Source of the DNA: Hyphomonadaceae bacterium
GTDB lineage: Bacteria; Pseudomonadota; Alphaproteobacteria; Caulobacterales; Hyphomonadaceae
Length of the DNA: 64,000 nt
Reading direction: 5' to 3'
Assembly: GCA_022844345.1 (NCBI GenBank)
Contig: JALHLU010000001.1
Coordinates: forward strand, 1-64,000
The notes below the pieces were generated by a model that saw only the letters and a program-made list of their open reading frames with translations, searched no databases and had not been told where the DNA came from. Below are positions 7,793 through 16,759 of the stretch, one piece after another. The position numbers were made by a program, and so were the translations under genes. Numbering within the stretch: position 1 is the first letter of the stretch; every line of letters starts with the position of its first letter.

Positions 7793-8767
7793 ATGGACGC
7801 TCTACTCAAGCCGACCGTCATCGCGATCCCGTTTTTCCTGGTCACCTTCATTCTTGAATGGTGGGCGGTAAAGGCTGGGCGCGCCAAGGGCCGTTACGAG
7901 ACGAAGGACGCGGTGACATCGCTTTCGATGGGCGTGGGCAGCGTTGTGGTGGATACGCTGCTCGCCTCGATCGGGCTCTGGTTCCTGATGCTGTTCTGGC
8001 CGTACCGCCTGTTCGACGTGCCGGTGACGTGGTGGACATTCCTGATTGTCTTTGTCGCCTACGATCTCATTTACTACTGGAAGCACCGCTTCGCGCATGT
8101 GATCCGCTTCTGGTGGGCCGAGCATCACACGCACCATTCGTCCGAGCACTACAATCTCACCACCGCGCTGCGGCAGCCGTGGTTCGGGCCGATGACGGGG
8201 CAGATCATCATGTCGGCGCCGCTGGTGCTGCTGGGTTTCCATCCGGCTTTCATCGCCGTGTCGGCGGGCGTCAACCTTGTCTACCAGTACTGGATCCACA
8301 CCGAGGCGATTGGCCGGATGCATCCTTGGTTCGAGGCGGTGATGAACACGCCGAGCCATCACCGCGTGCACCACGCCACCAACCCACGCTATCTCGACGC
8401 CAACTTTGCGGGCGTGTTCATCATCTGGGACAGGATGTTCGGCTCGTTCGTGCCGGAGCTCGACAGCGACAAGCCGGTCTATGGCACGGTGAAGCCGATC
8501 AACACATTCAACCCGATCCGCGTGGCTTACGGAGAGATCGGCGCGCTGCTGCGTGATTGCTGGAATGACGGCCTGCGCCCGTGGCGCTGGGTCGGGCGTT
8601 TCATCAACAAGCCGGGCTGGTCGCCCGACGGCAACCATTCACGATCAGCGGAGCTGAAGGCGGCCTATCTCGCAGCGCATCCAGAACAGACAGGCACGCC
8701 GGGGCTTCCGGCGAAGTATGCGGCGCAAACGAAAACTCCGCCTCAACAAGCCGTCGCGGCGGAGTGA
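7793..8767 (+). CDS. Sterol desaturase / fatty acid hydroxylase family protein
   Basis: 324 residues, integral membrane. After two N-terminal membrane helices come the histidine clusters of the di-iron hydroxylase superfamily: KHRFAH (about residue 98), HHTHHSSEHYN (about 113) and HHRVHH (about 189). These ligate two irons and support O2-dependent hydroxylation or desaturation of lipids such as fatty acids, hopanoids, sterols or carotenoids; the substrate is not readable. The chosen ATG begins the first helix, though no clear ribosome site precedes it. Divergent from the reductase gene, which may also act on lipids. Confidence 0.85.
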   Translation: MDALLKPTVIAIPFFLVTFILEWWAVKAGRAKGRYETKDAVTSLSMGVGSVVVDTLLASIGLWFLMLFWPYRLFDVPVTWWTFLIVFVAYDLIYYWKHRFAHVIRFWWAEHHTHHSSEHYNLTTALRQPWFGPMTGQIIMSAPLVLLGFHPAFIAVSAGVNLVYQYWIHTEAIGRMHPWFEAVMNTPSHHRVHHATNPRYLDANFAGVFIIWDRMFGSFVPELDSDKPVYGTVKPINTFNPIRVAYGEIGALLRDCWNDGLRPWRWVGRFINKPGWSPDGNHSRSAELKAAYLAAHPEQTGTPGLPAKYAAQTKTPPQQAVAAE

Positions 8768-8789
8768 GATTCAGGCTTTTGCCGGCTTA

Positions 8790-9059
8790 CTACTTAGCGC
8801 AAGCCGCGTCGGCGGCCGCGATTGCCGTGAGCGTCGCTTCCAGGTCATTCGCCTCAGCGCCCTTCGCCATCTGCGTGAAGGCATCGGGCGTCATTTTTTC
8901 CTGCAACGTCGTTGTCACACAAGTGCAATAGGCGGCCGCGCCTCCGCCGCCGAGACAGAGATCGTAGGCCGCCCTTGCCTCGCCGGTGAAAGGCACGCCA
9001 TCGCCACACGCCGCCAGCAGAGCCAGCGGCGTGAGCGCGATTGCGATGCGCCGCGTCAT
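8790..9059 (-). CDS. Small cysteine-rich lipoprotein
   Basis: 89 residues. The N-terminus MTRRIAIALTPLALLAACGD is a lipoprotein signal with lipobox LAAC (Cys18). The mature part has more cysteines (DLCLGGG, YCTCVTT, DAACAK), probably disulfide-bonded in the periplasm, and a predicted helical core. Its ATG overlaps the stop of the DUF885 gene before it (ATGA), so the two are translationally coupled and this is the last gene of the DUF885 operon. Function unknown. Confidence 0.75.
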   Translation of the reverse strand: MTRRIAIALTPLALLAACGDGVPFTGEARAAYDLCLGGGGAAAYCTCVTTTLQEKMTPDAFTQMAKGAEANDLEATLTAIAAADAACAK

Positions 9060-10885
9060 TGCGCCGCCACCCTGTCGATCCAACGCTTCACGCGCGCTTC
9101 CAGCACGGGCAGAGGCAGGGCGCCGCCGCCAAGCACGGTGTCGTGGAAGCCAGCCATGGTGAACTTGTCGCCAAGCTCCTTCTGGGCCATCGCGCGCAGT
9201 TCCTGGATCTTGATCATGCCGATCTTGTAGGCGGTTGCCTGGCCCGGCCACACAATGTAGCGGCGGATTTCGGATTCGATCGCCTTGGCCGGCACGGAGG
9301 AATTTTCCGTGAAGTAGGCCACGGCCTTTTCCTCGCTCCATCCCTTCGCGTGGATGCCGGTGTCGACCACGAGACGGATCGCACGCCAGATCTCGGCCGA
9401 GAGGCGGCCATAGTCCGAGTAGGGATCAGCGTACTGGCCCATCTCCTTGGCGAGCGTCTCGGTGTAGAGACCCCAGCCTTCCTGGTAGGCCGTCGAGCCG
9501 TACTGCGTGCGGAATTTCGGGATGCCGGTTAGCTCCTGCGCGATGGCAATCTGCATGTGATGCCCCGGATTGCCCTCGTGGTATGTGATGGTCTCCAGCT
9601 CGTAGGTCGGCATGGCGTTCATGTCGCTGAGGTGCGCGTAGAAGACGCCGGGGCGCGAGCCGTCGAGGGTTGGCGGGAAATAGTGCTGGGCGCCGCCGGC
9701 CTCCTCGCGGAACGCTTCCACGCGCTTCACGACCAGCGGAGCCTTGGGCATCAGGCCAAAATACTGCGGCAGCTTGCCCTGGATGTCCGCGAGATAACCC
9801 TCAGCCATCTTGATGTACTGGGCGCGGCCTTCGTCCGTGTTTGGCAGGTGGAACTGCGGATCGGTGCGCATGAACACGAAGAACTCGGCCAGCGTGCCCT
9901 TGAAGGCCACCGTCTCCTTGATCTTCTCCATCTCGGCGTGGATGCGCGCGACTTCCTTGAGGCCAAGGTCGTGGATCTCGGTTGCCGTCATCGGCGTCGT
10001 TGTCATCAGCTCGAGGGACGTGTTGTAGAACGCCTCGCCATCCTTCATCAGCTGGCTCGCGCCCTGCGCCTGCTCCGCCGTGTTGGCGCGATCAGCTTCA
10101 AGCCACGCGATGACACGGTCGTAGGCGGGCTTCACCGCTTCAACCAGCGCCTTGCGGGCGCCATCCTCAAGCGTCCTGGCCTCTTCCGCCGTGATCTTGC
10201 CGCCGTCGAGCAGAGTCTTGATCTCCGAACGCGCGTCCGCCCAGATCGGCGAATCCGCGCCCGCGCCGAACGGCGCGCCGCGGATCACATTTCGGGATTC
10301 CTCCAGCGCCTGGTCATAGGCGAAGCGCGGCGCATGATTGCCTTCCGCCGCCGCCAGCTTTGCGCCTTCGAGGATCTGGTCGAGGCCCCGGCCCACCTCT
10401 TTGAGGCGTGCGACATAGGCCTCCATGTCCGCCTTGTCCGAGACAGCGTGGAAGCTGATCATGAAGTTCGGCAGGAAGACGTGCGGGCCGTCCTTGACGA
10501 AGACGTAGGGCGCGCGGCGGAACTGGGCGCTCTTCTCGGCGAACTCCAGCTGCTGGACCCACAGGTCAAAAGATGTGCGGGATTCCTCGTCCAGCTTCGC
10601 TGGATCGAACTTCTCCTTCATTTCCGCGACGCTGGCGCGGCGCCAGGCAAGCTGCCGGTCGAGTTCGGCGTCGCCAAACTGGTCGAGTTCAGCATTACGT
10701 TCCTTGCGGCCCTGGAAGGTGAGCTGCAGCGGGCTGTTGAGGAGGTCTTCCTCATACTCCGCATCGAGCCAGACGGTGAGATCGGCGCTTGCCTTGGCGA
10801 TCTCCTCGGCGGTCGCCGCGGGCGGTGTCGTGGGGCCGCAAGCGGCCACCAGGGCCATCAGGCCCGCTGCGAACATCAGTCTCAT
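9056..10885 (-). CDS. DUF885 lipoprotein, peptidase-like (copy 3)
   Basis: 609 residues. Lipoprotein signal MRLMFAAGLMALVAAC, then a long helical domain of the DUF885 family, distantly related to zinc gluzincin peptidases. The motif YHEGNPGHHMQ near residue 432 supplies the putative metal-binding and catalytic residues (HExxPGHH). It should be a membrane-anchored periplasmic peptidase of unknown specificity. The ATG has a strong GAGGAGA ribosome site located in the 10-bp gap after the previous paralogue. Clearly paralogous to the next two genes upstream along the entire length, including the C-terminal IGMIKIQELR...LGDKF segment. Confidence 0.88.
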   Translation of the reverse strand: MRLMFAAGLMALVAACGPTTPPAATAEEIAKASADLTVWLDAEYEEDLLNSPLQLTFQGRKERNAELDQFGDAELDRQLAWRRASVAEMKEKFDPAKLDEESRTSFDLWVQQLEFAEKSAQFRRAPYVFVKDGPHVFLPNFMISFHAVSDKADMEAYVARLKEVGRGLDQILEGAKLAAAEGNHAPRFAYDQALEESRNVIRGAPFGAGADSPIWADARSEIKTLLDGGKITAEEARTLEDGARKALVEAVKPAYDRVIAWLEADRANTAEQAQGASQLMKDGEAFYNTSLELMTTTPMTATEIHDLGLKEVARIHAEMEKIKETVAFKGTLAEFFVFMRTDPQFHLPNTDEGRAQYIKMAEGYLADIQGKLPQYFGLMPKAPLVVKRVEAFREEAGGAQHYFPPTLDGSRPGVFYAHLSDMNAMPTYELETITYHEGNPGHHMQIAIAQELTGIPKFRTQYGSTAYQEGWGLYTETLAKEMGQYADPYSDYGRLSAEIWRAIRLVVDTGIHAKGWSEEKAVAYFTENSSVPAKAIESEIRRYIVWPGQATAYKIGMIKIQELRAMAQKELGDKFTMAGFHDTVLGGGALPLPVLEARVKRWIDRVAAQ

Positions 10886-10895
10886 CAATCTCTCC

Positions 10896-12722
10896 TCAGG
10901 ATTTCGTCTGCGTGGCGATCCATGCCCGCACGCGTTGTTCAAGTACAGGAAGCGGCATGGAGCCGCCGCCAATCACCGTGTCGTGGAACGATTTCCAGTC
11001 GAACTTGTCGCCAAGCCCGGCCCTCGCTTCGTCCCGCAGCTTCTGGATTGCGATCATGCCGATCTTGTAGGTGGTTGCCTGCGCTGGATTCATGAGGAAG
11101 CGCCGCACCTCGCTCTTGATCGAGCTTTCCGGGCGCGCCGAGTTCGCCATCGCCCAGGCCGCAGCCTCTTCTTCGGTCCAGCCCTTCGCATGCAGGCCGG
11201 TGTCGAGCACAAGCCGCACCGCCCGCCACAACTCCGAGTTCAGCCTGCCGAAATCATTGTAGGGCTCGGTGAAGCCGCCCATCGTCTTGCCCAGGTCCTC
11301 CGAATAGAGGCCCCAGCCTTCCGAGAATGCTGAATAGCCATACTGGGTCCGGAAGACGGGAATGTCCGTCAGCTCGTTCTGGATGGCGATCTGCATGTGG
11401 TGGCCCGGAACGCCCTCGTGATAGGCTAGGCTTTCCAGCGCCCACAGCGACACCGCACTCATGTCGATCAGGTGGGCATAGAATATGCCCGGCTGCTTGC
11501 CGTCGGGCGTCGGTCCGTAATAGTGCGCCGCGCCGCCGGGCTGTTCGCGGAACGCCTCGACGCGCTTCACAACAAGAGGCGCTTTCGGCAGGCGGCCGAA
11601 ATACTCCGGCAAGCGCTTGTACATCACGTCGAGATAGCCCTGCGCCGTCGCGAGATACGTGGCGCGGCCTTCCTCCGTGTTGGGCAGGTAGAACTGCTTG
11701 TCCGTGCGCATGAAGCCAAAGAACGCGTTCAAGTCACCCGAAAAGCCCGTCGCGATCCGGATCTTGTCCATCTCCGCATGGATGCGCTTCACCTCGGCGA
11801 GGCCAAGATCGTGGATTTCGTCTGCCGTCATCTTCGTGGTGGTCTGCAGTTCGAGCACTGCGTTGTACCACTCGGTTCCCTTGGGAAGCGTCAGTGCGCC
11901 CACCTTGCCCGAAGCAGCGTTGGGCATGTCAGCCTGCAGCCAAGCGATCAGCCGCTCGTACGCTGGCTTCACGTGCGTCAGCAGTGCGTCCTGCGCCGCC
12001 GCCAGTTGCTGTTCGGCGTGCTTCGGCTCGGCCTTGCCTGACGCCCGCAGCGCGTCGATCTTCGCCTTGATGTCCGCGAACAGCGGCGAGTCCTCGCCGG
12101 GTCCGAACGGCGCGCCGGTAATGACCCTCCGCGCCTCATCCGCCGTGCGCTCGTATCCGAACTTTGGCGTACGGACGCCATCCGCCGCCGCCAGCTTCGC
12201 CCGTTCCGTGTTCTGGTCGATCGCAGGCCCAAGCGCTTTCAGACGCGCGACATAGGCGTCCACATCCTGCGGCTCATCTACCTTGTGATAGGTGATAAGG
12301 AAGTTGGGGAGCCCCGTGTGCGGACCGCTGAACCCATAGACAAAGTCATGCCGCAGCCAGCTGGCCTTGATCTCGGCGCGCGCCAGCTCCGATTCCCACA
12401 TCGCCCAGGAGATCTTGCCGTCATCGTTCAGCTTCGCCGGGTCGGCGGCGGCCTTCATGCCGGCCACGCTCTCGCGCCGCCAGGCCAGTTGCTTCTGGAA
12501 GTCCGCTTCGGAGAAATCGCCGAGCTGGTCATACAGCTCCTTGCGGCCCATCTGCGTCAGCATGGTGGGGTTCATCGCCAGCTCTTCCTCGAACTCGGCG
12601 TTCAGGTATTCCGTGAGCTTCTTGCTCTCGGCCGCAATCTCTTCTGCTGTTGGCGCCGCCGGCGCAGCGGGGCTGCACGCAGCAGCAAGGGCCATGAAGG
12701 CCGCAGCAAACAGAAGTCTCAT
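10896..12722 (-). CDS. DUF885 lipoprotein, peptidase-like (copy 2)
   Basis: 608 residues with lipobox MALAAAC and the family motif YHEGVPGHHMQ near residue 433. The domain order and the C-terminal TYKIGMIAIQKLRDEA segment match its two neighbours, so the three arose by tandem duplication. GGGAG precedes the ATG. It is separated from the upstream copy by 108 bp that hold a hairpin repeat element, which may partly uncouple expression, while the downstream copy follows after only 10 bp. Confidence 0.88.
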   Translation of the reverse strand: MRLLFAAAFMALAAACSPAAPAAPTAEEIAAESKKLTEYLNAEFEEELAMNPTMLTQMGRKELYDQLGDFSEADFQKQLAWRRESVAGMKAAADPAKLNDDGKISWAMWESELARAEIKASWLRHDFVYGFSGPHTGLPNFLITYHKVDEPQDVDAYVARLKALGPAIDQNTERAKLAAADGVRTPKFGYERTADEARRVITGAPFGPGEDSPLFADIKAKIDALRASGKAEPKHAEQQLAAAQDALLTHVKPAYERLIAWLQADMPNAASGKVGALTLPKGTEWYNAVLELQTTTKMTADEIHDLGLAEVKRIHAEMDKIRIATGFSGDLNAFFGFMRTDKQFYLPNTEEGRATYLATAQGYLDVMYKRLPEYFGRLPKAPLVVKRVEAFREQPGGAAHYYGPTPDGKQPGIFYAHLIDMSAVSLWALESLAYHEGVPGHHMQIAIQNELTDIPVFRTQYGYSAFSEGWGLYSEDLGKTMGGFTEPYNDFGRLNSELWRAVRLVLDTGLHAKGWTEEEAAAWAMANSARPESSIKSEVRRFLMNPAQATTYKIGMIAIQKLRDEARAGLGDKFDWKSFHDTVIGGGSMPLPVLEQRVRAWIATQTKS

Positions 12723-12741
12723 TGTTCGTCTCCCGACATCT

Positions 12742-12826
12742 GGGACCGCCGGGCTCCTGCCCGGCACTCTTGAAACAGCGAGGATGAGCCTTTCGGCTCG
12801 CTTGCCGGGCAGGAGCCCGGCATTCC
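12742..12826. repeat. Hairpin repeat element, copy A
   Basis: Perfect 19-bp terminal inverted repeats (12748-12766 and 12803-12821; GCCGGGCTCCTGCCCGGCA and its complement) enclose a shorter GAGCC-TTT-CGGCTC-type hairpin. The arms match those of the elements at 49651-49757 and 51940-52041. It fills the gap between two DUF885 paralogues. Such GC palindromes resemble REP or miniature mobile elements. Confidence 0.8.
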
Positions 12827-12830
12827 CGCA

Positions 12831-14669
12831 TCACGCCTTTTTCTGCGCCTCGATCCAGCGATCGATCTTCTTCTCAAGCACCGGCATCGGCAAGGCGCCG
12901 CCGCCGAGGATCTGGTCGTGAAAAGCAGGATAACTGAACTTGTCGCCCAGCTCCGTCCGCGCCTTATCGCGCATCTGCTGCAGGCGGATCATGCCGATCT
13001 TGTAGGCCGTCGCCTGCCCCGCTGTCGTGATGTAGCGGCGCACTTCGGACGCGATCGCGCCTTCCGCGATGGACGAGTTGTCGGTGAAGTACTTCACCGC
13101 CTGCTCTTCGGTCCAACCCTTCGCGTGAATGCCCGTGTCGACCACGAGGCGGATCGCGCGCCAGATTTCGCCCGAGAGCTGGCCGTAATGGCTGTAGGGA
13201 TCCTTCAGGAATCCCATCTCCTTCGACAGCGCTTCCGAGTAGAGGCCCCAGCCTTCCGAGTAGGCCGTGTAGCCGTACTGCGTGCGGAATTTCGGCAGCT
13301 TGTTCGGGCCGGTCTCGGCCTCCAGTTCCTGCTGGATCGAGATCTGCATGTGATGGCCCGGCAGGCCTTCATGATAGGCGATGTCTTCCAGCATGTAGGT
13401 CGGCATCGCATTCATGTCGGAGAGGTGGGCGTAGTAGATGCCCGGCCGCGTGCCATCGGGCGTGCCCGACTGGTAATGCTGCGCGCCCCCCGGTTCTTCG
13501 CGATAGGGCTCGACGCGTTTCACGATGAGATCGGCTTTCGGCAGGCGGCCGAAGTATTGGGGCAGCGCCAGCTTCATCTCCTCGATGTGCTTGGTGGCGC
13601 GATCGATATACTCCTGTGCGCCTGCATCGTCGTTGGACAAGTAGAACTGCTTGTCTGTGCGCATGAAGGCGAAGAATTCCTGCAGCGTGCCCTGGAAGCC
13701 CGCCTCCGTCTTCACCTTCTCCATCTCGCCATGTATGCGCTTGACCTCGTCGAGACCGAGCTGGTGGATCTCATCCGCGGTCATTTCGGTCGTGGTCATC
13801 AGGTTCAGCATGGCGTTGTAGTAAGCCTCGCCATTCGGCAGCGATCCGACGCCCTGGGGCGTCGCCGATGCGTTGACCTTGTCTTCGGCGGCCCATGCGG
13901 CGAGCCGCTCGTAGGCCGGCTTCATCTTGTCGACCATGGCTGCGCGCAGCTGTTCGGTCAGGGCCGCAGCTTCTTCCGCCGTGATCTTGGCCGCCGTCTG
14001 CAATGCGGCGATCTTGGCCTTGCCGTCGGCGAACAGGGCGGCCTCCCCGGCTCCGGCGAAGGGCGCGCCTGTGGTCACGCGCGCGACTTCCGACACTGTC
14101 TGATCATAGCCGAAGCCCGGCATGCGGATGCCATCGCCCGCCGCCAGCTTTGCGCGCTCGATCAGCACGTCGAGCGTCGGCCCGATCGCCGCGACGCGCG
14201 AGATGTAGGCCTCCATGTCGGACTTCTCGTCGACGCGGTGCTGGTTGATGATGAAGTTGACGAGGCCGGTGTGTGCGCCGTTGCGGCCGAAGATGTAGCG
14301 GTGGCGGCGGAACTCGGCCGACTTCTCGGCGCGCGCCAGCTCAAGCTCCCAGATTTCGTAGGAGAGGCGGGCGTCCTCGCTCAGCGCCTCGGGATCGAAT
14401 TTCTCTTTCATGTCCGCGACGCTCTCGCGGCGCCAGGCCAGGCTCTTGTCCATCGCCGCTTCCGAGCGGTCGTCCAGCTCGCCATAGCGGTCCTTGCGGC
14501 CCTGGGAGGTCATCTCCTGCGGAGACTCCTGCACCTCTTCCTCATACTCGGCGTCCAGATAGGCCACGAGATCCGCGCTGTTCTTCGCGATCTCCTCTGC
14601 CGTGGGCGCAGTCGGACCACATGCCGCCAGCACCGCCAGCATAATGCCAGCGCCAAAGATTGCCCTCAT
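12831..14669 (-). CDS. DUF885 lipoprotein, peptidase-like (copy 1)
   Basis: 612 residues, first gene of the tandem set. Lipoprotein signal MRAIFGAGIMLAVLAAC, then the DUF885 domain with YHEGLPGHHMQ near residue 430 and the same conserved C-terminal block as the other two copies. The N-terminal region TAEEIAKNSADLVAYLDAEY is also shared. GGGAGAG precedes the chosen ATG. A sigma-70-like promoter lies just upstream at 14711-14739. Expected to act in the periplasm on peptides; specificity unknown. Confidence 0.88.
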   Translation of the reverse strand: MRAIFGAGIMLAVLAACGPTAPTAEEIAKNSADLVAYLDAEYEEEVQESPQEMTSQGRKDRYGELDDRSEAAMDKSLAWRRESVADMKEKFDPEALSEDARLSYEIWELELARAEKSAEFRRHRYIFGRNGAHTGLVNFIINQHRVDEKSDMEAYISRVAAIGPTLDVLIERAKLAAGDGIRMPGFGYDQTVSEVARVTTGAPFAGAGEAALFADGKAKIAALQTAAKITAEEAAALTEQLRAAMVDKMKPAYERLAAWAAEDKVNASATPQGVGSLPNGEAYYNAMLNLMTTTEMTADEIHQLGLDEVKRIHGEMEKVKTEAGFQGTLQEFFAFMRTDKQFYLSNDDAGAQEYIDRATKHIEEMKLALPQYFGRLPKADLIVKRVEPYREEPGGAQHYQSGTPDGTRPGIYYAHLSDMNAMPTYMLEDIAYHEGLPGHHMQISIQQELEAETGPNKLPKFRTQYGYTAYSEGWGLYSEALSKEMGFLKDPYSHYGQLSGEIWRAIRLVVDTGIHAKGWTEEQAVKYFTDNSSIAEGAIASEVRRYITTAGQATAYKIGMIRLQQMRDKARTELGDKFSYPAFHDQILGGGALPMPVLEKKIDRWIEAQKKA

Positions 14670-14710
14670 CCCGCTCTCCCGACTGCAATTTCCGCCCTGA
14701 CCCGGGGGCG

Positions 14711-14739
14711 ATATAGCGTGATCATTCTGCACATGTCAC
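14711..14739 (-). promoter_or_regulatory. Likely promoter of the DUF885 operon
   Basis: On the minus strand GTGACA (14739-14734), 17-bp spacer and CTATAT (14716-14711), about 40 bp before the ATG at 14669. The spacing is ideal and the -35 and -10 each have one or two mismatches. The region is shared with the divergent SDR gene. Confidence 0.5.
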
Positions 14740-14837
14740 GGCGCACGCAATCAAATGAATGCGGGGCCCGTCCAGCGCCGTTCCCTTGACCTCCCCCGCC
14801 CGCCGCCCGAATACGGATGGAAACAAGAGGAAACCCC

Positions 14838-15626
14838 ATGGCCCGCTTCACCGGCAAATCCATCATCGTCACCGGCGCCGCTTCCGGCATTGGCCGCGCT
14901 TCGGCGAAACTGTTCGCGGCCGAGGGCGCGTCCGTGATCGCCGCCGACAAGGCGGCAGGCGTAAACGACACTGCCGCTGACATCGTAAAGGCTGGCGGCA
15001 AGGCCATCGCCCTCGAGATGGACGCGGGCAGCCAGGCCGACGTGCAGAAGCTGATCGACCTCGCTCTGAAGACCAATGGCAAGCTCGACGTTATCTATGC
15101 CAACGCCGGCATATCGGGCGGCACGCCGAACATCTTCGAGCAGACCGAAGACCAGTGGCAGAACATCCTGCGCGTGAACCTCATCGGGCCGATGCTGGCG
15201 ATCCAGCTTGGCGCACCGCACATGATCAAGCAGGGCAAGGGCGCCATCGTCTGCACCGCCAGCGTTGCGGGCATCCGCAACGGCGCGGGCTCGCCGGCCT
15301 ACTCTGCCTCCAAGGCCGGGGTGATCTCGCTCGTCTCTCTGGCCGCCAACCAGCTTGCCGGCACGGGTGTGCGCGTCAACGGCGTCGCGCCGGGGCTCAT
15401 CGAGACCGGGATGACGCAGCCGATCTTCGACCGCGCGCGCGAGAAAGGCACCGACGACAAGATCGGCCAGCTCAACGCCCTGCGCCGCGCGGGCCAGCCG
15501 GAGGAGATCGCGAAGGTGGCGCTGTTCCTCGCCTCCGACGATGCATCCTATGTCAATGGCCAGGTGCTTCCGGTGGACGGCGGACTGTCGTCGTCCCTGC
15601 CGATCGTGCCGCCCAAACGCGGCTAG
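14838..15626 (+). CDS. Short-chain dehydrogenase/reductase (classical SDR)
   Basis: 262 residues. The NAD(P)-binding motif TGAASGIG is near residue 12, NAG near residue 88, and the catalytic Ser...YSASK set near residues 140-157; the protein ends with a typical VLPVDGG segment. The acidic residue after the second beta strand (IAADKAAG) hints at NAD(H) preference. The internal ATG was chosen because GAGGAAA lies 6-8 nt upstream; another in-frame ATG is 21 nt earlier. Substrate unknown. It is divergent from the DUF885 operon. Confidence 0.85.
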   Translation: MARFTGKSIIVTGAASGIGRASAKLFAAEGASVIAADKAAGVNDTAADIVKAGGKAIALEMDAGSQADVQKLIDLALKTNGKLDVIYANAGISGGTPNIFEQTEDQWQNILRVNLIGPMLAIQLGAPHMIKQGKGAIVCTASVAGIRNGAGSPAYSASKAGVISLVSLAANQLAGTGVRVNGVAPGLIETGMTQPIFDRAREKGTDDKIGQLNALRRAGQPEEIAKVALFLASDDASYVNGQVLPVDGGLSSSLPIVPPKRG

Positions 15627-15718
15627 GCTTCCAGGCACACGGGAACCGGCACCGTTAACACGCGCCAACCCGATGTTAACGACTTGCGTGCCACTGAGAG
15701 CGCGACGGTCCAGCTAGC

Positions 15719-16150
15719 ATGCAAAGTGTCATGGCGTCTTCGCTTCACTCGGCCCTGCTTGTGGGAGACATCCCGGTCACGGGCGGCCCCACACGCGCTC
15801 GCGTGCGCAGCTTCATCGCGCGCGTCGAACAGCAGGACTATGTTGGCGCGATCATGTATTTCTATCATGCCGACGCGACCATGCAGGAAAACATGGGTGA
15901 GGTCCGCCGGGGCCGCGATGCGCTGGTGGCGCACGAAATGGAGGTCCTTCTGCGACATGGCAACATGCCGGCGCGAAAGGTCGAACGGTTCGCGATCAGC
16001 GGCAATTTCGTCTTCATCAACTGGCAGTTCGAGGTGACGTTGCCGACGGGCGAAAAGGTCCTGTTCGACGAGGTCGCAATGCAGGAATGGGATGGCGACC
16101 GCATCCGGCACGAGCGCTTTTACTACGACCCAGGCCAGTTCAAGCGCTAA
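15719..16150 (+). CDS. SnoaL-like (NTF2-fold) protein
   Basis: 143 residues with the layout of NTF2/SnoaL-like proteins: an N-terminal helix (RVRSFIARVEQQDYVGAIMYF), an 'H-A-D-A-T' strand, a helix containing RRGRDALVAHE, and a C-terminal beta sheet ending RIRHERFYYDPGQF. Members are small enzymes or ligand-binding proteins; here no function can be assigned. An ATG four codons downstream is an equally good start. The 92-bp gap before it holds two GTTAAC palindromes 21 bp apart. Confidence 0.65.
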   Translation: MQSVMASSLHSALLVGDIPVTGGPTRARVRSFIARVEQQDYVGAIMYFYHADATMQENMGEVRRGRDALVAHEMEVLLRHGNMPARKVERFAISGNFVFINWQFEVTLPTGEKVLFDEVAMQEWDGDRIRHERFYYDPGQFKR

Positions 16151-16207
16151 TTGCGCGTGGCGCTGGGGGAAAGGCGTCGAACGCTTGTGACACCACTGCC
16201 CGCTTCC

Positions 16208-16663
16208 TCACTTCAACGCGACCAGCGCGGCGCCGCCGCCGAGCAGCGCGAGGCCGGCCGCGCGCTTGAGATCGACAGGATAGACCGGCGCACCGAACAG
16301 ACCGAACTGGTCGATCAGTGTCGACATCACCAGCTGCGCCACCACCACACACATCACGAAATTGCCGACGCCGAAATTGGGCGTCACGAAAGTCGCGCTC
16401 AGCGCATAGAAGCCCATCGCCAGCCCGCCGACCCAGGCCAGTAGCGGCACCCCAGAAAACAGGTTAGCAGCCGGCAGCGGCGGACGGAATGCGGCCACGA
16501 CCAGACCAACCGTCAGGAAAGCCATTCCCACGGCAATCAGCGAGGCATGGAGAGGGGATTGCAGGGAGCGCCCCAGCGTACCCTGCAGCGCCGCCATCAC
16601 CGGGATGAGCGCGCCGGCCACAGCCGCCCACGCCGCATAGAACGCCACCGAATTGACTGCCAT
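16208..16663 (-). CDS. DMT-family transporter (DUF606/YdcZ-like)
   Basis: 151 residues forming five predicted transmembrane helices, with N-terminal PVMAALQGTLGRSL and FGVGNFVMCVVVAQLVMSTLIDQFGLF, which are characteristic of the short DUF606/YdcZ branch of the drug/metabolite transporter superfamily. These half-size proteins probably act as dimers in the inner membrane; the cargo is unknown. It stands alone on the minus strand after a convergent SnoaL-like gene. Confidence 0.8.
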   Translation of the reverse strand: MAVNSVAFYAAWAAVAGALIPVMAALQGTLGRSLQSPLHASLIAVGMAFLTVGLVVAAFRPPLPAANLFSGVPLLAWVGGLAMGFYALSATFVTPNFGVGNFVMCVVVAQLVMSTLIDQFGLFGAPVYPVDLKRAAGLALLGGGAALVALK

Positions 16664-16759
16664 GTTCGCCTCCGCACGCCGGGCGTCAGGTGACGCACTT
16701 CGCGCTGCTATGGCAACCGCATGATCCGTGCAGCTGGACTAATCCGTGGCCGGGCGAAG

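Noticed and set aside
12918-14789. Very long open frames antisense to the DUF885 genes (also 9557-11095) and antisense to the helicase gene (25568-28324) and Mur ligase gene (48418-49779)
   Set aside because: They mirror real genes with strong family motifs on the other strand; high GC with G/C at third positions leaves antisense frames open. They have no family signatures and are Arg/Gly/His-rich.
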